Source of the DNA: Nitrospirota bacterium
Lineage (GTDB): Bacteria > Nitrospirota > UBA9217
Reading direction: 5' to 3'
DNA: 5,409 bases
Assembly (NCBI GenBank): GCA_017885365.1
Contig: JAFNGD010000172.1
Coordinates: forward strand, 239-5,647
Shown: positions 1 to 5,351 of the stretch, one piece after another
Layout: each line of letters opens with the position of its first letter
Position numbering within the stretch: the first letter of the stretch is position 1
The notes under the pieces: model-generated
What the model was told of the DNA's origin: nothing
Seen by the model: only the letters and a program-made list of their open reading frames with translations
Databases searched by the model: none
Position numbers and translations under genes: made by a program

Positions 1-1131
1 CTTCTCAAGTTCGCCCGGCGGTGGACGCCGCTCTACCGGAGCGTCCGGTCATGGATCGACGACCGGCTGGCGCTGCTCAAGACCGAGGCGTCGGCCTACG
101 AGACGCGCATGTGCTTCTTCATCAATGGCTGGATGCCGTCGCGGGACCTGGAGCGGCTCCGGAAGAACCTGGACGCAGGATTCGGCCCCAAGGTCGTCGT
201 TGAGGAACGGGAGATGCGCGAGGAGGATATGGAGCGGGTCCCCATTGTGCTGAAGAATCCGCAATACTTCCGCCCCTTTGAGATCCTGACGAGCCTTTTG
301 CCGCTGCCTGCGTACACCTCCTACGATCCCACGCCGTTCATAGGCATCTTTTTCCCCATTTTCTTCGGCATCATCCTCGGCGACGCGGGGTATGGTCTTG
401 TCCTCGTTCTGCTCGCCCTGTTCCTGAGGAATCGGTTTCGGAAGAACGTGGCGGTGCACAGCGGGGCAACGATCCTATTCATCGCGTCGCTCTATACGAT
501 ATTCTTCGGTGTCATGTTCGGCGAATTCTTCGGCGATATCCCGGAACGGTTCTTCCATCTGCAGCCGATCTGCATCGAGCGACGAACGGCCATCGTTCCC
601 ATGCTGATCTTTGCCCTGGCCATCGGCGTTGCGCACATCATCCTCGGTCTCATACTGGGCGCCGTGAACGCATTCCAGCGGCACATCAAGCGGGAAGGGC
701 TATTCAAGGTCCTGAGCATCATCCTTATCATCTGCATAATCGCCATCCTGGCTTCGCTGACTGGCAAGGCCCCCATAGTGCTCACCCGGCCCGTCATTAT
801 CCTCATCCTGTTCCTGACGCCGTTCCTGTTCTTTGCCGGCGGCGTCTTGGCGCCGCTGGAGTTCCTGAAGAGCATTGGCAATATCATATCCTATGTGCGC
901 ATCACGGCCATCGGCCTCACGTCGGTGTTGTTGGCCTTCACGGCCAATGAGCTCGGAGGCCTGACCGGCAACGTGGTGACGGGCGTGGTCGTTGCCGGGC
1001 TTATTCACATTCTGAACATTGTGCTCGGCGTCTTCTCGCCGACGATCCACTCGCTCCGGCTGCACTACGTGGAGTTCTTCGGCAAGTTCATTGAGCACGG
1101 GGGGCGGAAGTTCGATCCGTTAAGAAAATAG
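1..1131 (+). CDS. V/A-type ATPase subunit I (a subunit), 3' part of gene
   Basis: This is the membrane stator subunit of the V/A-type ATPase, which forms the ion half-channels beside the c ring. The frame is open from base 1, so the gene begins upstream. The 376 residues seen are the end of the cytoplasmic domain (about 1-105) and the whole membrane domain. Subunit I is usually 600-700 residues, so roughly the first 250 or more are missing. Family hallmarks visible are NGWMPSRD (42-49), the YDPTPF entry to the membrane part (107-112), FFGIILGDAGYG (121-132), about seven to eight hydrophobic segments, SYVRITAIGL (297-306) and HSLRLHYVEFF (350-360). By comparison with yeast Vph1, R300 and R353 are the two channel arginines that face the ring glutamate. 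The in-frame ATG at 109 is internal, because conserved sequence continues in front of it. The gene ends 104 bases before K. The identification is secure; the fragment is a window-edge effect, not a broken gene. Confidence 0.95.
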   Translation, partial: LLKFARRWTPLYRSVRSWIDDRLALLKTEASAYETRMCFFINGWMPSRDLERLRKNLDAGFGPKVVVEEREMREEDMERVPIVLKNPQYFRPFEILTSLLPLPAYTSYDPTPFIGIFFPIFFGIILGDAGYGLVLVLLALFLRNRFRKNVAVHSGATILFIASLYTIFFGVMFGEFFGDIPERFFHLQPICIERRTAIVPMLIFALAIGVAHIILGLILGAVNAFQRHIKREGLFKVLSIILIICIIAILASLTGKAPIVLTRPVIILILFLTPFLFFAGGVLAPLEFLKSIGNIISYVRITAIGLTSVLLAFTANELGGLTGNVVTGVVVAGLIHILNIVLGVFSPTIHSLRLHYVEFFGKFIEHGGRKFDPLRK

Positions 1132-1235
1132 TGATCAATAATTGAGTCTTGACGTAATTGAGTTGATGGCAACTCCAGAGCTGAATGACTGATTACTTGA
1201 TTACTTAATCTCTTACTTTACTAAAGGAGGTGTGT
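1132..1235 (+). promoter_or_regulatory. AT-rich leader of the K gene with hairpin and short repeats
   Basis: This 104-base gap between I and K is much more AT-rich than the genes around it. It holds a 9-base direct repeat TAATTGAGT (1139-1147 and 1155-1163) and a perfect 6-bp stem GAGTTG/CAACTC around the loop ATGG (1160-1175). It also holds two tandem copies of GATTACTT (1191-1206), and it ends in a very strong ribosome binding site. There is no U-tract after the hairpin, so it is not a classic terminator. I infer a leader that could raise or stabilise translation of K, which is needed in many copies per complex. No convincing sigma-70 promoter was found; a TTGACG at 1149-1154 has no matching -10 box. 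Confidence 0.5.
1224..1232 (+). promoter_or_regulatory. Near-perfect Shine-Dalgarno for K
   Basis: AAGGAGGTG matches nine consecutive bases of the standard complement of the 16S rRNA 3' end. The GGAGG core ends 5 bases before the ATG at 1236, a normal spacing. This decides the start: a GTG at 1230 in the same frame lies inside the site itself and is not a plausible start. It is the strongest ribosome binding site in the window, which fits the high copy number of the ring subunit. Confidence 0.85.
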
Positions 1236-1460
1236 ATGAATCTCGAAAAAGTATTGATAGCTTTTTGCGCTGCCCTGGCGATCGGTATCCCCGCCGTCGC
1301 CACGGCATGGGCGCAGTCCAAGATCGGCGCGGCCGGGGCGGGGACCCTGGCGGAAAAGCCGGAGCTGACCGGCACCATCATCATCATGGTGGCCATCCCG
1401 GAGACGATGGTGATCCTCGGCTTCGTCGTGTCGACCATGATCCTGTTCACGGTGAAATAA
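1236..1460 (+). CDS. V/A-type ATPase subunit K (c-ring proteolipid)
   Basis: This 74-residue protein is the ring subunit that carries ions through the membrane. It is a single two-helix hairpin: helix 1 about residues 5-27, a polar loop around 38-45 (LAEKPELT), and helix 2 about 46-71. The ion-binding carboxylate is E56 in IPETMVILGF. A glutamine, Q27, sits near the end of helix 1 in AQSKIGAAGAG. From memory, the stretch from Q27 to E56-T57 lines up without gaps with the Thermus V/A-type c subunit. This places it with the two-helix V/A form rather than the doubled four-helix form of Enterococcus NtpK. Unlike the Thermus precursor it has no extra N-terminal signal-like segment. It has its own strong ribosome binding site, and E follows after a single base. 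The identification is firm; ion specificity is open. Confidence 0.95.
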   Translation: MNLEKVLIAFCAALAIGIPAVATAWAQSKIGAAGAGTLAEKPELTGTIIIMVAIPETMVILGFVVSTMILFTVK

Positions 1461-1461
1461 C

Positions 1462-2028
1462 ATGGGCTGCAAGGAACTGATCGGATCGCTGCGCGCCGCA
1501 GGGGACGAAAAGCTCAAGGCGATCCGCGCCGAAGCGGAGCAGGAGGCGGAGCGGGTCCGCGCCGATGCGGCGCGCCGCATTTCGGCGCTGCAGGAGGAAC
1601 GTGCCCGGAAGCATGCCGCCGAAGCTGCTAAGCAGTCCGAGGCGCTGATGGCGGAGGCGAACCGGACCGTGCGCGCGATCGGTTTGCGCGCGGAGCGGGC
1701 CCTGGCAGAGCGGCTGTACAGCGCTGCCCGCGCCTCCCTGCCTACCTTGAGGAACGTCGGCTACCGGGACGTGTTCACGGGATTCGCGAGGGAGCTCCCG
1801 CAGTTCACCTGGAAGACGGTGCGGGTGAATCCCGGGGATGTGGCGCTCGCGCGCGAGCAGTTCCCCGAAGCTGAGGTCCTTGCCGAACCGGGCATCATCG
1901 GCGGGCTGGAGGCGGCGTCGGACGGCAACCGGGTGCAGGTCGTCAACACCTTCGAGAAGCGTCTCGAACGCATATGGGAAGAGATGCTGCCCGACATCAT
2001 GAAGGAAGTGACGGGGCAGGGGACATGA
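1462..2028 (+). CDS. V/A-type ATPase subunit E (peripheral stalk)
   Basis: This 188-residue protein is the peripheral-stalk subunit that pairs with G/H and ties the A/B head to subunit I. Residues about 10-90 are a long Ala/Glu/Arg-rich helix of coiled-coil type. Residues about 95-180 are the C-terminal globular domain, with the family signature GIIGGL (144-149), a D-G turn (154-155) and VNTFEKRLERI (161-171). The length is normal for the family. The ATG at 1462 comes one base after the K stop, and only a short GGTGA (1451-1455), inside the K coding region, can serve as ribosome binding site. E is therefore probably translated by coupling to K. Its last four bases overlap the start of C. The G/H partner is not in the window and would be expected upstream of I. 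Confidence 0.92.
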   Translation: MGCKELIGSLRAAGDEKLKAIRAEAEQEAERVRADAARRISALQEERARKHAAEAAKQSEALMAEANRTVRAIGLRAERALAERLYSAARASLPTLRNVGYRDVFTGFARELPQFTWKTVRVNPGDVALAREQFPEAEVLAEPGIIGGLEAASDGNRVQVVNTFEKRLERIWEEMLPDIMKEVTGQGT

Positions 2029-3044
2029 ACCGGACTGCGCGGGGCCATACAGGGCGGGACCGTCCGAGAGACGCCGGCCCGCGAAATCTGCTGAAGCAGG
2101 AGCGGACGCGAGGCTACCCGGTCGAATACCTCCTGTCCAGGATCCGCGGCAGGCGGTCCCGGCTCATCAGTGACTGGCGGCCGCTGATCTATGAAGCGTC
2201 CCCGCTCGATCATCTTGCGTCGGCGCAATACCACGGGTTCGTCCGTGAGCGTACGGCCGAGGGCATGTGGCGGGCGCTCCTGCTGGAGCACGGCTGGGTC
2301 CACGGTCAGATGGATGAGGAAACCCGGCAGATGTTCGCACCCTATTTCCTGTATGCGGAGCTGCGCACGGTGTTCATCTGCCTGCGGTACTTTGAGGGCG
2401 AAAAAGCGCAGAAGGCCGGCGAAGTCCTCGGCGTCAGCCTGCTGTCCGATGAGGTGAAGTCCGTCCTGCGGGCGGGCGCCATAACCGACGCGCTGGCCGA
2501 ACTGGAACTGCTATTCGGGGCGCTGTCGCCTAAGTTCATCGGACTTTCGGCGGCATATGAGGAAAAAGGGCTCCGGGAGGTCGAACAGCTCCTGACGCAC
2601 CGGTATCTGTCCTTTGTCCGGGAACTGCCGCTCCACCCGGTCGTGCGGGCGTTCTTTTCCCGCATCATCGACAGCCGGAACATCCTGGCGCTCTACAAGT
2701 CCCTGAGAGCGGGGACAAAGGAGACCGGACAGTTCATCGCCGGCGGAACGGTCCCGGTCCAGCGGCTGGCGGACCTGGCGGAAAAGGAAGACATCTTCGA
2801 GGTAACGGGGCTTATCCGGCAGGCGGCCGGCGTGGTCATCGCGTCCCCGGACCCGACGCAGGTGGAAGTGGCCCTGTACCGGGGGATCACGAAGTTCCTG
2901 AAGGGAGAGGGTAAGGACCCGTTGGACGCGGCGCTCATCCTCGACTATCTCTGGCGCTGCTCGCTGGAGGTCATGAACCTGACCATGCTGCTGGCGGGGA
3001 AGGACCTGGAACGGGAAGAGGTCGCAGCGGAGCTGGTGCGGTAA
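2025..3044 (+). CDS. V/A-type ATPase subunit C (V0D/AC39 family)
   Basis: This 339-residue protein is the socket that joins the central shaft to the top of the K ring. The family is helical and the visible motifs fit: YLLSRIRGRR (35-44) at the start of the conserved part, IIDSRNILALYK (214-225), FIAGG (237-241), and the C-terminal DYLWRCSLEVMNL (307-319) leading into LLAGK (322-326). The length is close to the usual 320-350. The ATG at 2025 overlaps the E stop as ATGA and is preceded by a G-rich stretch (GGGGCAGGGG, 2013-2022). An earlier in-frame ATG at 1974 lies well inside E and is not likely. No other ATG, GTG or TTG occurs before the conserved part, so the first ~29 residues, very basic and without recognisable homology, seem to be a real extension. 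Confidence 0.92.
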   Translation: MNRTARGHTGRDRPRDAGPRNLLKQERTRGYPVEYLLSRIRGRRSRLISDWRPLIYEASPLDHLASAQYHGFVRERTAEGMWRALLLEHGWVHGQMDEETRQMFAPYFLYAELRTVFICLRYFEGEKAQKAGEVLGVSLLSDEVKSVLRAGAITDALAELELLFGALSPKFIGLSAAYEEKGLREVEQLLTHRYLSFVRELPLHPVVRAFFSRIIDSRNILALYKSLRAGTKETGQFIAGGTVPVQRLADLAEKEDIFEVTGLIRQAAGVVIASPDPTQVEVALYRGITKFLKGEGKDPLDAALILDYLWRCSLEVMNLTMLLAGKDLEREEVAAELVR

Positions 3045-3058
3045 GACAGGAAGACATG

Positions 3059-3217
3059 TTCACCACGGAGGCAGGTCGACACATGAGGAAGGCTGAAACA
3101 GGAATTAAAATACTTGAGGCTCCAAAACAGGGCACCTAGAAAAATTCTGATTGTTGTAGCTTTGCTTGTATTGCCGTTGCTTTTCTCCATGACTCCGTGT
3201 TTCCGTGGTTGATGAAA
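3059..3217. repeat. Fold-back (inverted) repeat element in the C-F gap
   Basis: The 180-base gap between C and F is framed by inverted ends. ACCACGGA (3062-3069) is the exact reverse complement of TCCGTGGT (3202-3209), and the match continues imperfectly on both sides (left arm about 3059-3093, right arm about 3181-3217). The right arm is built from 8-base units starting at 3185, with CTCCGTGT (3193-3200) and TTCCGTGG (3201-3208) the clearest. The roughly 90 bases between the arms are AT-rich and carry no recognisable gene. From recall, similar CCACGGAG-type repeats are scattered between genes in many environmental bacterial genomes. It may be a small non-autonomous mobile element or REP-like sequence; no transposase or clear target duplication is visible. 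Confidence 0.6.
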
Positions 3218-3219
3218 GG
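3215..3219 (+). promoter_or_regulatory. Ribosome binding site of F, touching the repeat end
   Basis: AAAGG ends 5 bases before the ATG at 3225 and is the only plausible ribosome binding site for F. It lies at the outer edge of the right arm of the C-F inverted repeat, so pairing of the two arms could affect access of ribosomes to F. That effect is an inference. Confidence 0.6.
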
Positions 3220-3224
3220 TCCGT

Positions 3225-3545
3225 ATGAAAAAGATCATCTTCATAACGACCCGTGACGCGGAAAACGGCTTCAGCCTTGCCGGCATCACACACCATGCTG
3301 TAGACCCGGCCGAGGCGGGCGAGGAGCTCGAGAGCGTCATGGCGGAGCCGGACAACGGCCTGGTCATCATCGACGAGCGACTCGTGCGGGGCGAGGTCGA
3401 GGAGCGCCTGCGGGAGATGGAGCAGGCGTGGTCAGGCATCCTGCTGGTCCTCCCGTCGCCGGAGAAGTTGCCGGCGGAGGCGGAAGATTACGCGGCGCGG
3501 CTCATCCGCCGGGCCATCGGGTATCATGTGCGGCTGAACGTGTGA
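3225..3545 (+). CDS. V/A-type ATPase subunit F (central shaft)
   Basis: This 106-residue soluble protein is the small central-stalk subunit that binds subunit D in the rotor and, in the family, can modulate ATPase activity. The length is typical (about 100-110). Visible family features are a first beta strand (KKIIFITT, 2-9), GFSLAG (15-20), GLVIIDERL (45-53), LPSP (76-79) and the C-terminal helix LIRRAIGYHVRL (93-104). The ATG at 3225 has AAAGG five bases upstream. Unlike the K-E-C block, F stands apart, with 180 bases before and 159 bases after it, both holding fold-back repeats. Its position between C and A is standard for these operons (the equivalent Enterococcus gene is called ntpG). 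The identification is good, since order and motifs agree. Confidence 0.9.
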   Translation: MKKIIFITTRDAENGFSLAGITHHAVDPAEAGEELESVMAEPDNGLVIIDERLVRGEVEERLREMEQAWSGILLVLPSPEKLPAEAEDYAARLIRRAIGYHVRLNV

Positions 3546-3571
3546 AACTTTTTTACAGGAAAAAGAAACTA

Positions 3572-3664
3572 TTTACCGCGAAGTCGCGAGGGACGCGAGG
3601 AAGATCGGATGAACTGGTATCAGAAGAACTTGAAGTCCTCGCGCTCTTCGCGCCCTGGCGGTTC
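3572..3664. repeat. GC-rich fold-back repeat in the F-A gap
   Basis: The 159-base gap between F and A holds two inverted arms made of CGCGA-type units. On the left, CGCGA begins at 3577, 3585 and 3594; on the right, the complement TCGCG lies at 3639-3643 and 3648-3652. Exact pairings are CGCGAGGA (3594-3601) with TCCTCGCG (3636-3643), CGCGA (3585-3589) with TCGCG (3648-3652), and ACCGC (3575-3579) with GCGGT (3658-3662). The transcript could form a long imperfect hairpin with a loop of about 34 bases. There is no U-tract after it, so it does not look like an intrinsic terminator. A weak AT stem CTTTTT/AAAAAG (3548-3565) lies just before. The left arm resembles that of the C-F element (10 of 15 bases from 3059 and 3573, respectively). 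A gene in this gap is not supported. Confidence 0.65.
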
Positions 3665-3692
3665 CAACATCATGATTCTCATTCGTTCAGAT

Positions 3693-3698
3693 AAAGGA
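3693..3698 (+). promoter_or_regulatory. Ribosome binding site of A
   Basis: AAAGGA lies six bases before the ATG at 3705, downstream of the fold-back repeat and outside its arms. It supports this ATG as the start of A, and conserved A-subunit sequence begins immediately after it. Confidence 0.7.
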
Positions 3699-3704
3699 TA
3701 AAGC

Positions 3705-5339
3705 ATGCGTAACGGCAAGATCCTCGGCATATCAGGTCCCACCGTGAGCGTCGACCTCAAAGGGCTCAAGCTGTATGAGCGCGTCTTCGTGGGCCACGCC
3801 CTGCTCACGGGCGAGGTGGTGCGGCTCGAGCGCGACCGGGCGGTCATCCAGGTGTACGAGGAGACCCGCGGCCTGGGTGTGGGCGAGCCGGTGAAGGGCG
3901 TCGGCATGCCGCTCACGGTCCGCCTGGGACCGGGGCTGATGGGCAGCATGTACGACGGCCTGCAGCGCCCCCTGGAGAGGATGAGGCAGGAGATGGGTCC
4001 CTTCATCCGCGTGTGGAAGGAGATGTACGGACTCGATTACATGAAGCGGTGGAACTTTACTCCGGCGATCAAACCGGGAGACGAGCTGTCCTTTGGAAAG
4101 ATCATCGGCGAAGTGCAGGAGGGGGCGTTCAAGCATTACATCATCTGCGGCGCCGAGAAGGGGAAGGTCGTCCGGGTCGCATCGGGCGACATCAGCCTGG
4201 ACGAACCATTCGGCGAGCTGGAGGGCGGTCTCGAGATCCCGGGCTGCCATGAATGGCCGGTGCGCATGGCCCGGCCGTACCGGAAGAAGTTCGCTCCCAA
4301 GACCCCGCTGGTCACCGGACAGCGGATCATCGACTTCCTCTTTCCGCTGGCGCGGGGAGGCGCGGCAATCATCCCGGGCGGGTTCGGCACGGGCAAGACC
4401 ATCTTCGAGCAGTCCGTGGCCAAGTTCGCCGACGTGGACATCGTGGTCTACGTGGGCTGCGGCGAGCGCGGAAACGAGATGGCGGACCTTATCGCCGAAT
4501 TCGAGGAGCTCGAGGACCCCTGGACCAAGCGCCGGTTGACGGAGCGCACGGTGTTGGTGGTGAACACCTCGAACATGCCCGTCGCGGCGCGCGAGGCGTC
4601 GATCTATACGGCCGTGACCATGGCCGAGTACTACCGCGACATGGGGTACCACGTGCTCTTCCTCGCCGACAGTCTCTCCCGCTGGGCGGAGGCGCTCCGC
4701 GAGATATCGACATCGCTCGAAGAAATGCCCGGCGAGGAGGGGTACCCGACCTACCTGGCCTCTCGCCTCTCGGCGTTCATCGAGCGGGCAGGCGTTGTGG
4801 AGACCCTGAGCGGCAAGACCGGCTCGCTCAGCATGATCCTGTCGGTCTCACCGCCGGGCGGCGACTTCACCGAGCCCGTGACCCAGGCGTGCCTCAGGAC
4901 CACCGGAGCGTTCTTCATGCTCGACACGGCCCTGGCGCACCGGAGGCATTTCCCGGCAATCAACTGGTTCCAGAGTTACTCCCTGTACGGGAAAGAGCTG
5001 TCGGAGCATTTCTGCCGCGAGGTCGCGCCCGAGTGGGAGGACCTCCGGCAGCGCTGCAACCACCTCCTGCAGCAGGAGGAGTCGATCCGCGAGGTCGCCG
5101 AGATCGTCGGCATCGAGGGGCTGCAGGACGCTGACCGGCTGGTCATGCGCATCGCCGAGCGCATCCGGAACGAGTTCCTCGGCCAGAATGCCTACAGCGA
5201 TGACGCGTTCTCCCCGCCGGTAAAGACCCTGGCGCTCATCAAGTCCATCGTTGCGTTCCATGACCGGGTCGCGGAGAAGCTGAAACAGGGAATATCGCTG
5301 GAAGAAGCGATGAAAGATACAGGAGCCAGTAGCCAGTAG
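3705..5339 (+). CDS. V/A-type ATPase catalytic subunit A
   Basis: This 544-residue protein is the ATP-binding subunit of the A3B3 head. The N-terminal barrel (1-70) has GKILGISGPTV and IQVYEETRGL (48-57). The bulge region with LGPGLMG and DGLQRPLERM follows (74-93), then the nucleotide-binding domain. The P-loop is GGFGTGKT (225-232, K231), the catalytic glutamate is E254 in GCGERGNEM (251-259), the Walker B aspartate is D322 in VLFLAD, and SVSPPGGDFTEPVTQ (380-394) is present. These mark it as A rather than B. Two points are odd. Most A subunits, as I recall, have GPFGSGKT/S, so P to G and S to T are changed here. The protein also stops about 30-35 residues earlier than the Thermus A subunit (578 residues), and its last residues (ASSQ) and stop codon are made by a 7-base tandem repeat. 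All core residues are intact, so it is probably functional. Confidence 0.95.
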   Translation: MRNGKILGISGPTVSVDLKGLKLYERVFVGHALLTGEVVRLERDRAVIQVYEETRGLGVGEPVKGVGMPLTVRLGPGLMGSMYDGLQRPLERMRQEMGPFIRVWKEMYGLDYMKRWNFTPAIKPGDELSFGKIIGEVQEGAFKHYIICGAEKGKVVRVASGDISLDEPFGELEGGLEIPGCHEWPVRMARPYRKKFAPKTPLVTGQRIIDFLFPLARGGAAIIPGGFGTGKTIFEQSVAKFADVDIVVYVGCGERGNEMADLIAEFEELEDPWTKRRLTERTVLVVNTSNMPVAAREASIYTAVTMAEYYRDMGYHVLFLADSLSRWAEALREISTSLEEMPGEEGYPTYLASRLSAFIERAGVVETLSGKTGSLSMILSVSPPGGDFTEPVTQACLRTTGAFFMLDTALAHRRHFPAINWFQSYSLYGKELSEHFCREVAPEWEDLRQRCNHLLQQEESIREVAEIVGIEGLQDADRLVMRIAERIRNEFLGQNAYSDDAFSPPVKTLALIKSIVAFHDRVAEKLKQGISLEEAMKDTGASSQ

Positions 5340-5351
5340 CCAGAAGCCAGA
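5324..5351. repeat. 7-base tandem repeat across the end of A
   Basis: Four head-to-tail copies of a 7-base unit are present: AGCCAGT (5324-5330), AGCCAGT (5331-5337), AGCCAGA (5338-5344) and AGCCAGA (5345-5351). The array starts inside the A coding region and supplies its last codons and its TAG stop (5337-5339). Since 7 is not a multiple of 3, gain or loss of a unit would shift the frame and alter the C-terminus of A. Confidence 0.85.

Noticed and set aside
1..108. Start of subunit I at the ATG at 109
   Set aside because: The frame is open from base 1 and reads subunit I sequence before 109, so the ATG is internal and the gene is cut by the window edge.
1149..1177. Sigma-70 promoter beginning with TTGACG in the K leader
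   Set aside because: No TATAAT-like box occurs 15-19 bases downstream.
3059..3217. CRISPR array or tRNA in the C-F gap
   Set aside because: The units are 8 bases with no spacer pattern of CRISPR size, and no cloverleaf or T-loop sequence is visible.
3105..3296. 63-codon open frame on the - strand across the C-F repeat
   Set aside because: Its middle is simply the translated repeat arm, and the rest is antisense to F. Such frames are a typical false gene call on this kind of repeat.
2945..3439. 164-codon - strand frame spanning the end of C, the gap and much of F
   Set aside because: Ser/Arg-rich antisense shadow of two real genes joined by repeat sequence; no family resemblance.
3548..3565. 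CTTTTT/AAAAAG stem after F as a terminator
   Set aside because: The stem is pure A-T apart from one end pair, with no GC stem and no following U-tract. The operon must be read on into A.
3732..4652. 306-codon open frame on the - strand inside A
   Set aside because: It lies wholly opposite the strongly conserved A gene. Its composition is the low-complexity His/Arg/Leu-rich type produced by reading GC-rich codons backwards, and it has no recognisable family motif.
4253..5134. 293-codon open frame on the + strand in another frame inside A
   Set aside because: Gly/Arg/Pro/His-rich shadow frame of A, with no motif; A itself has all the catalytic signatures here.
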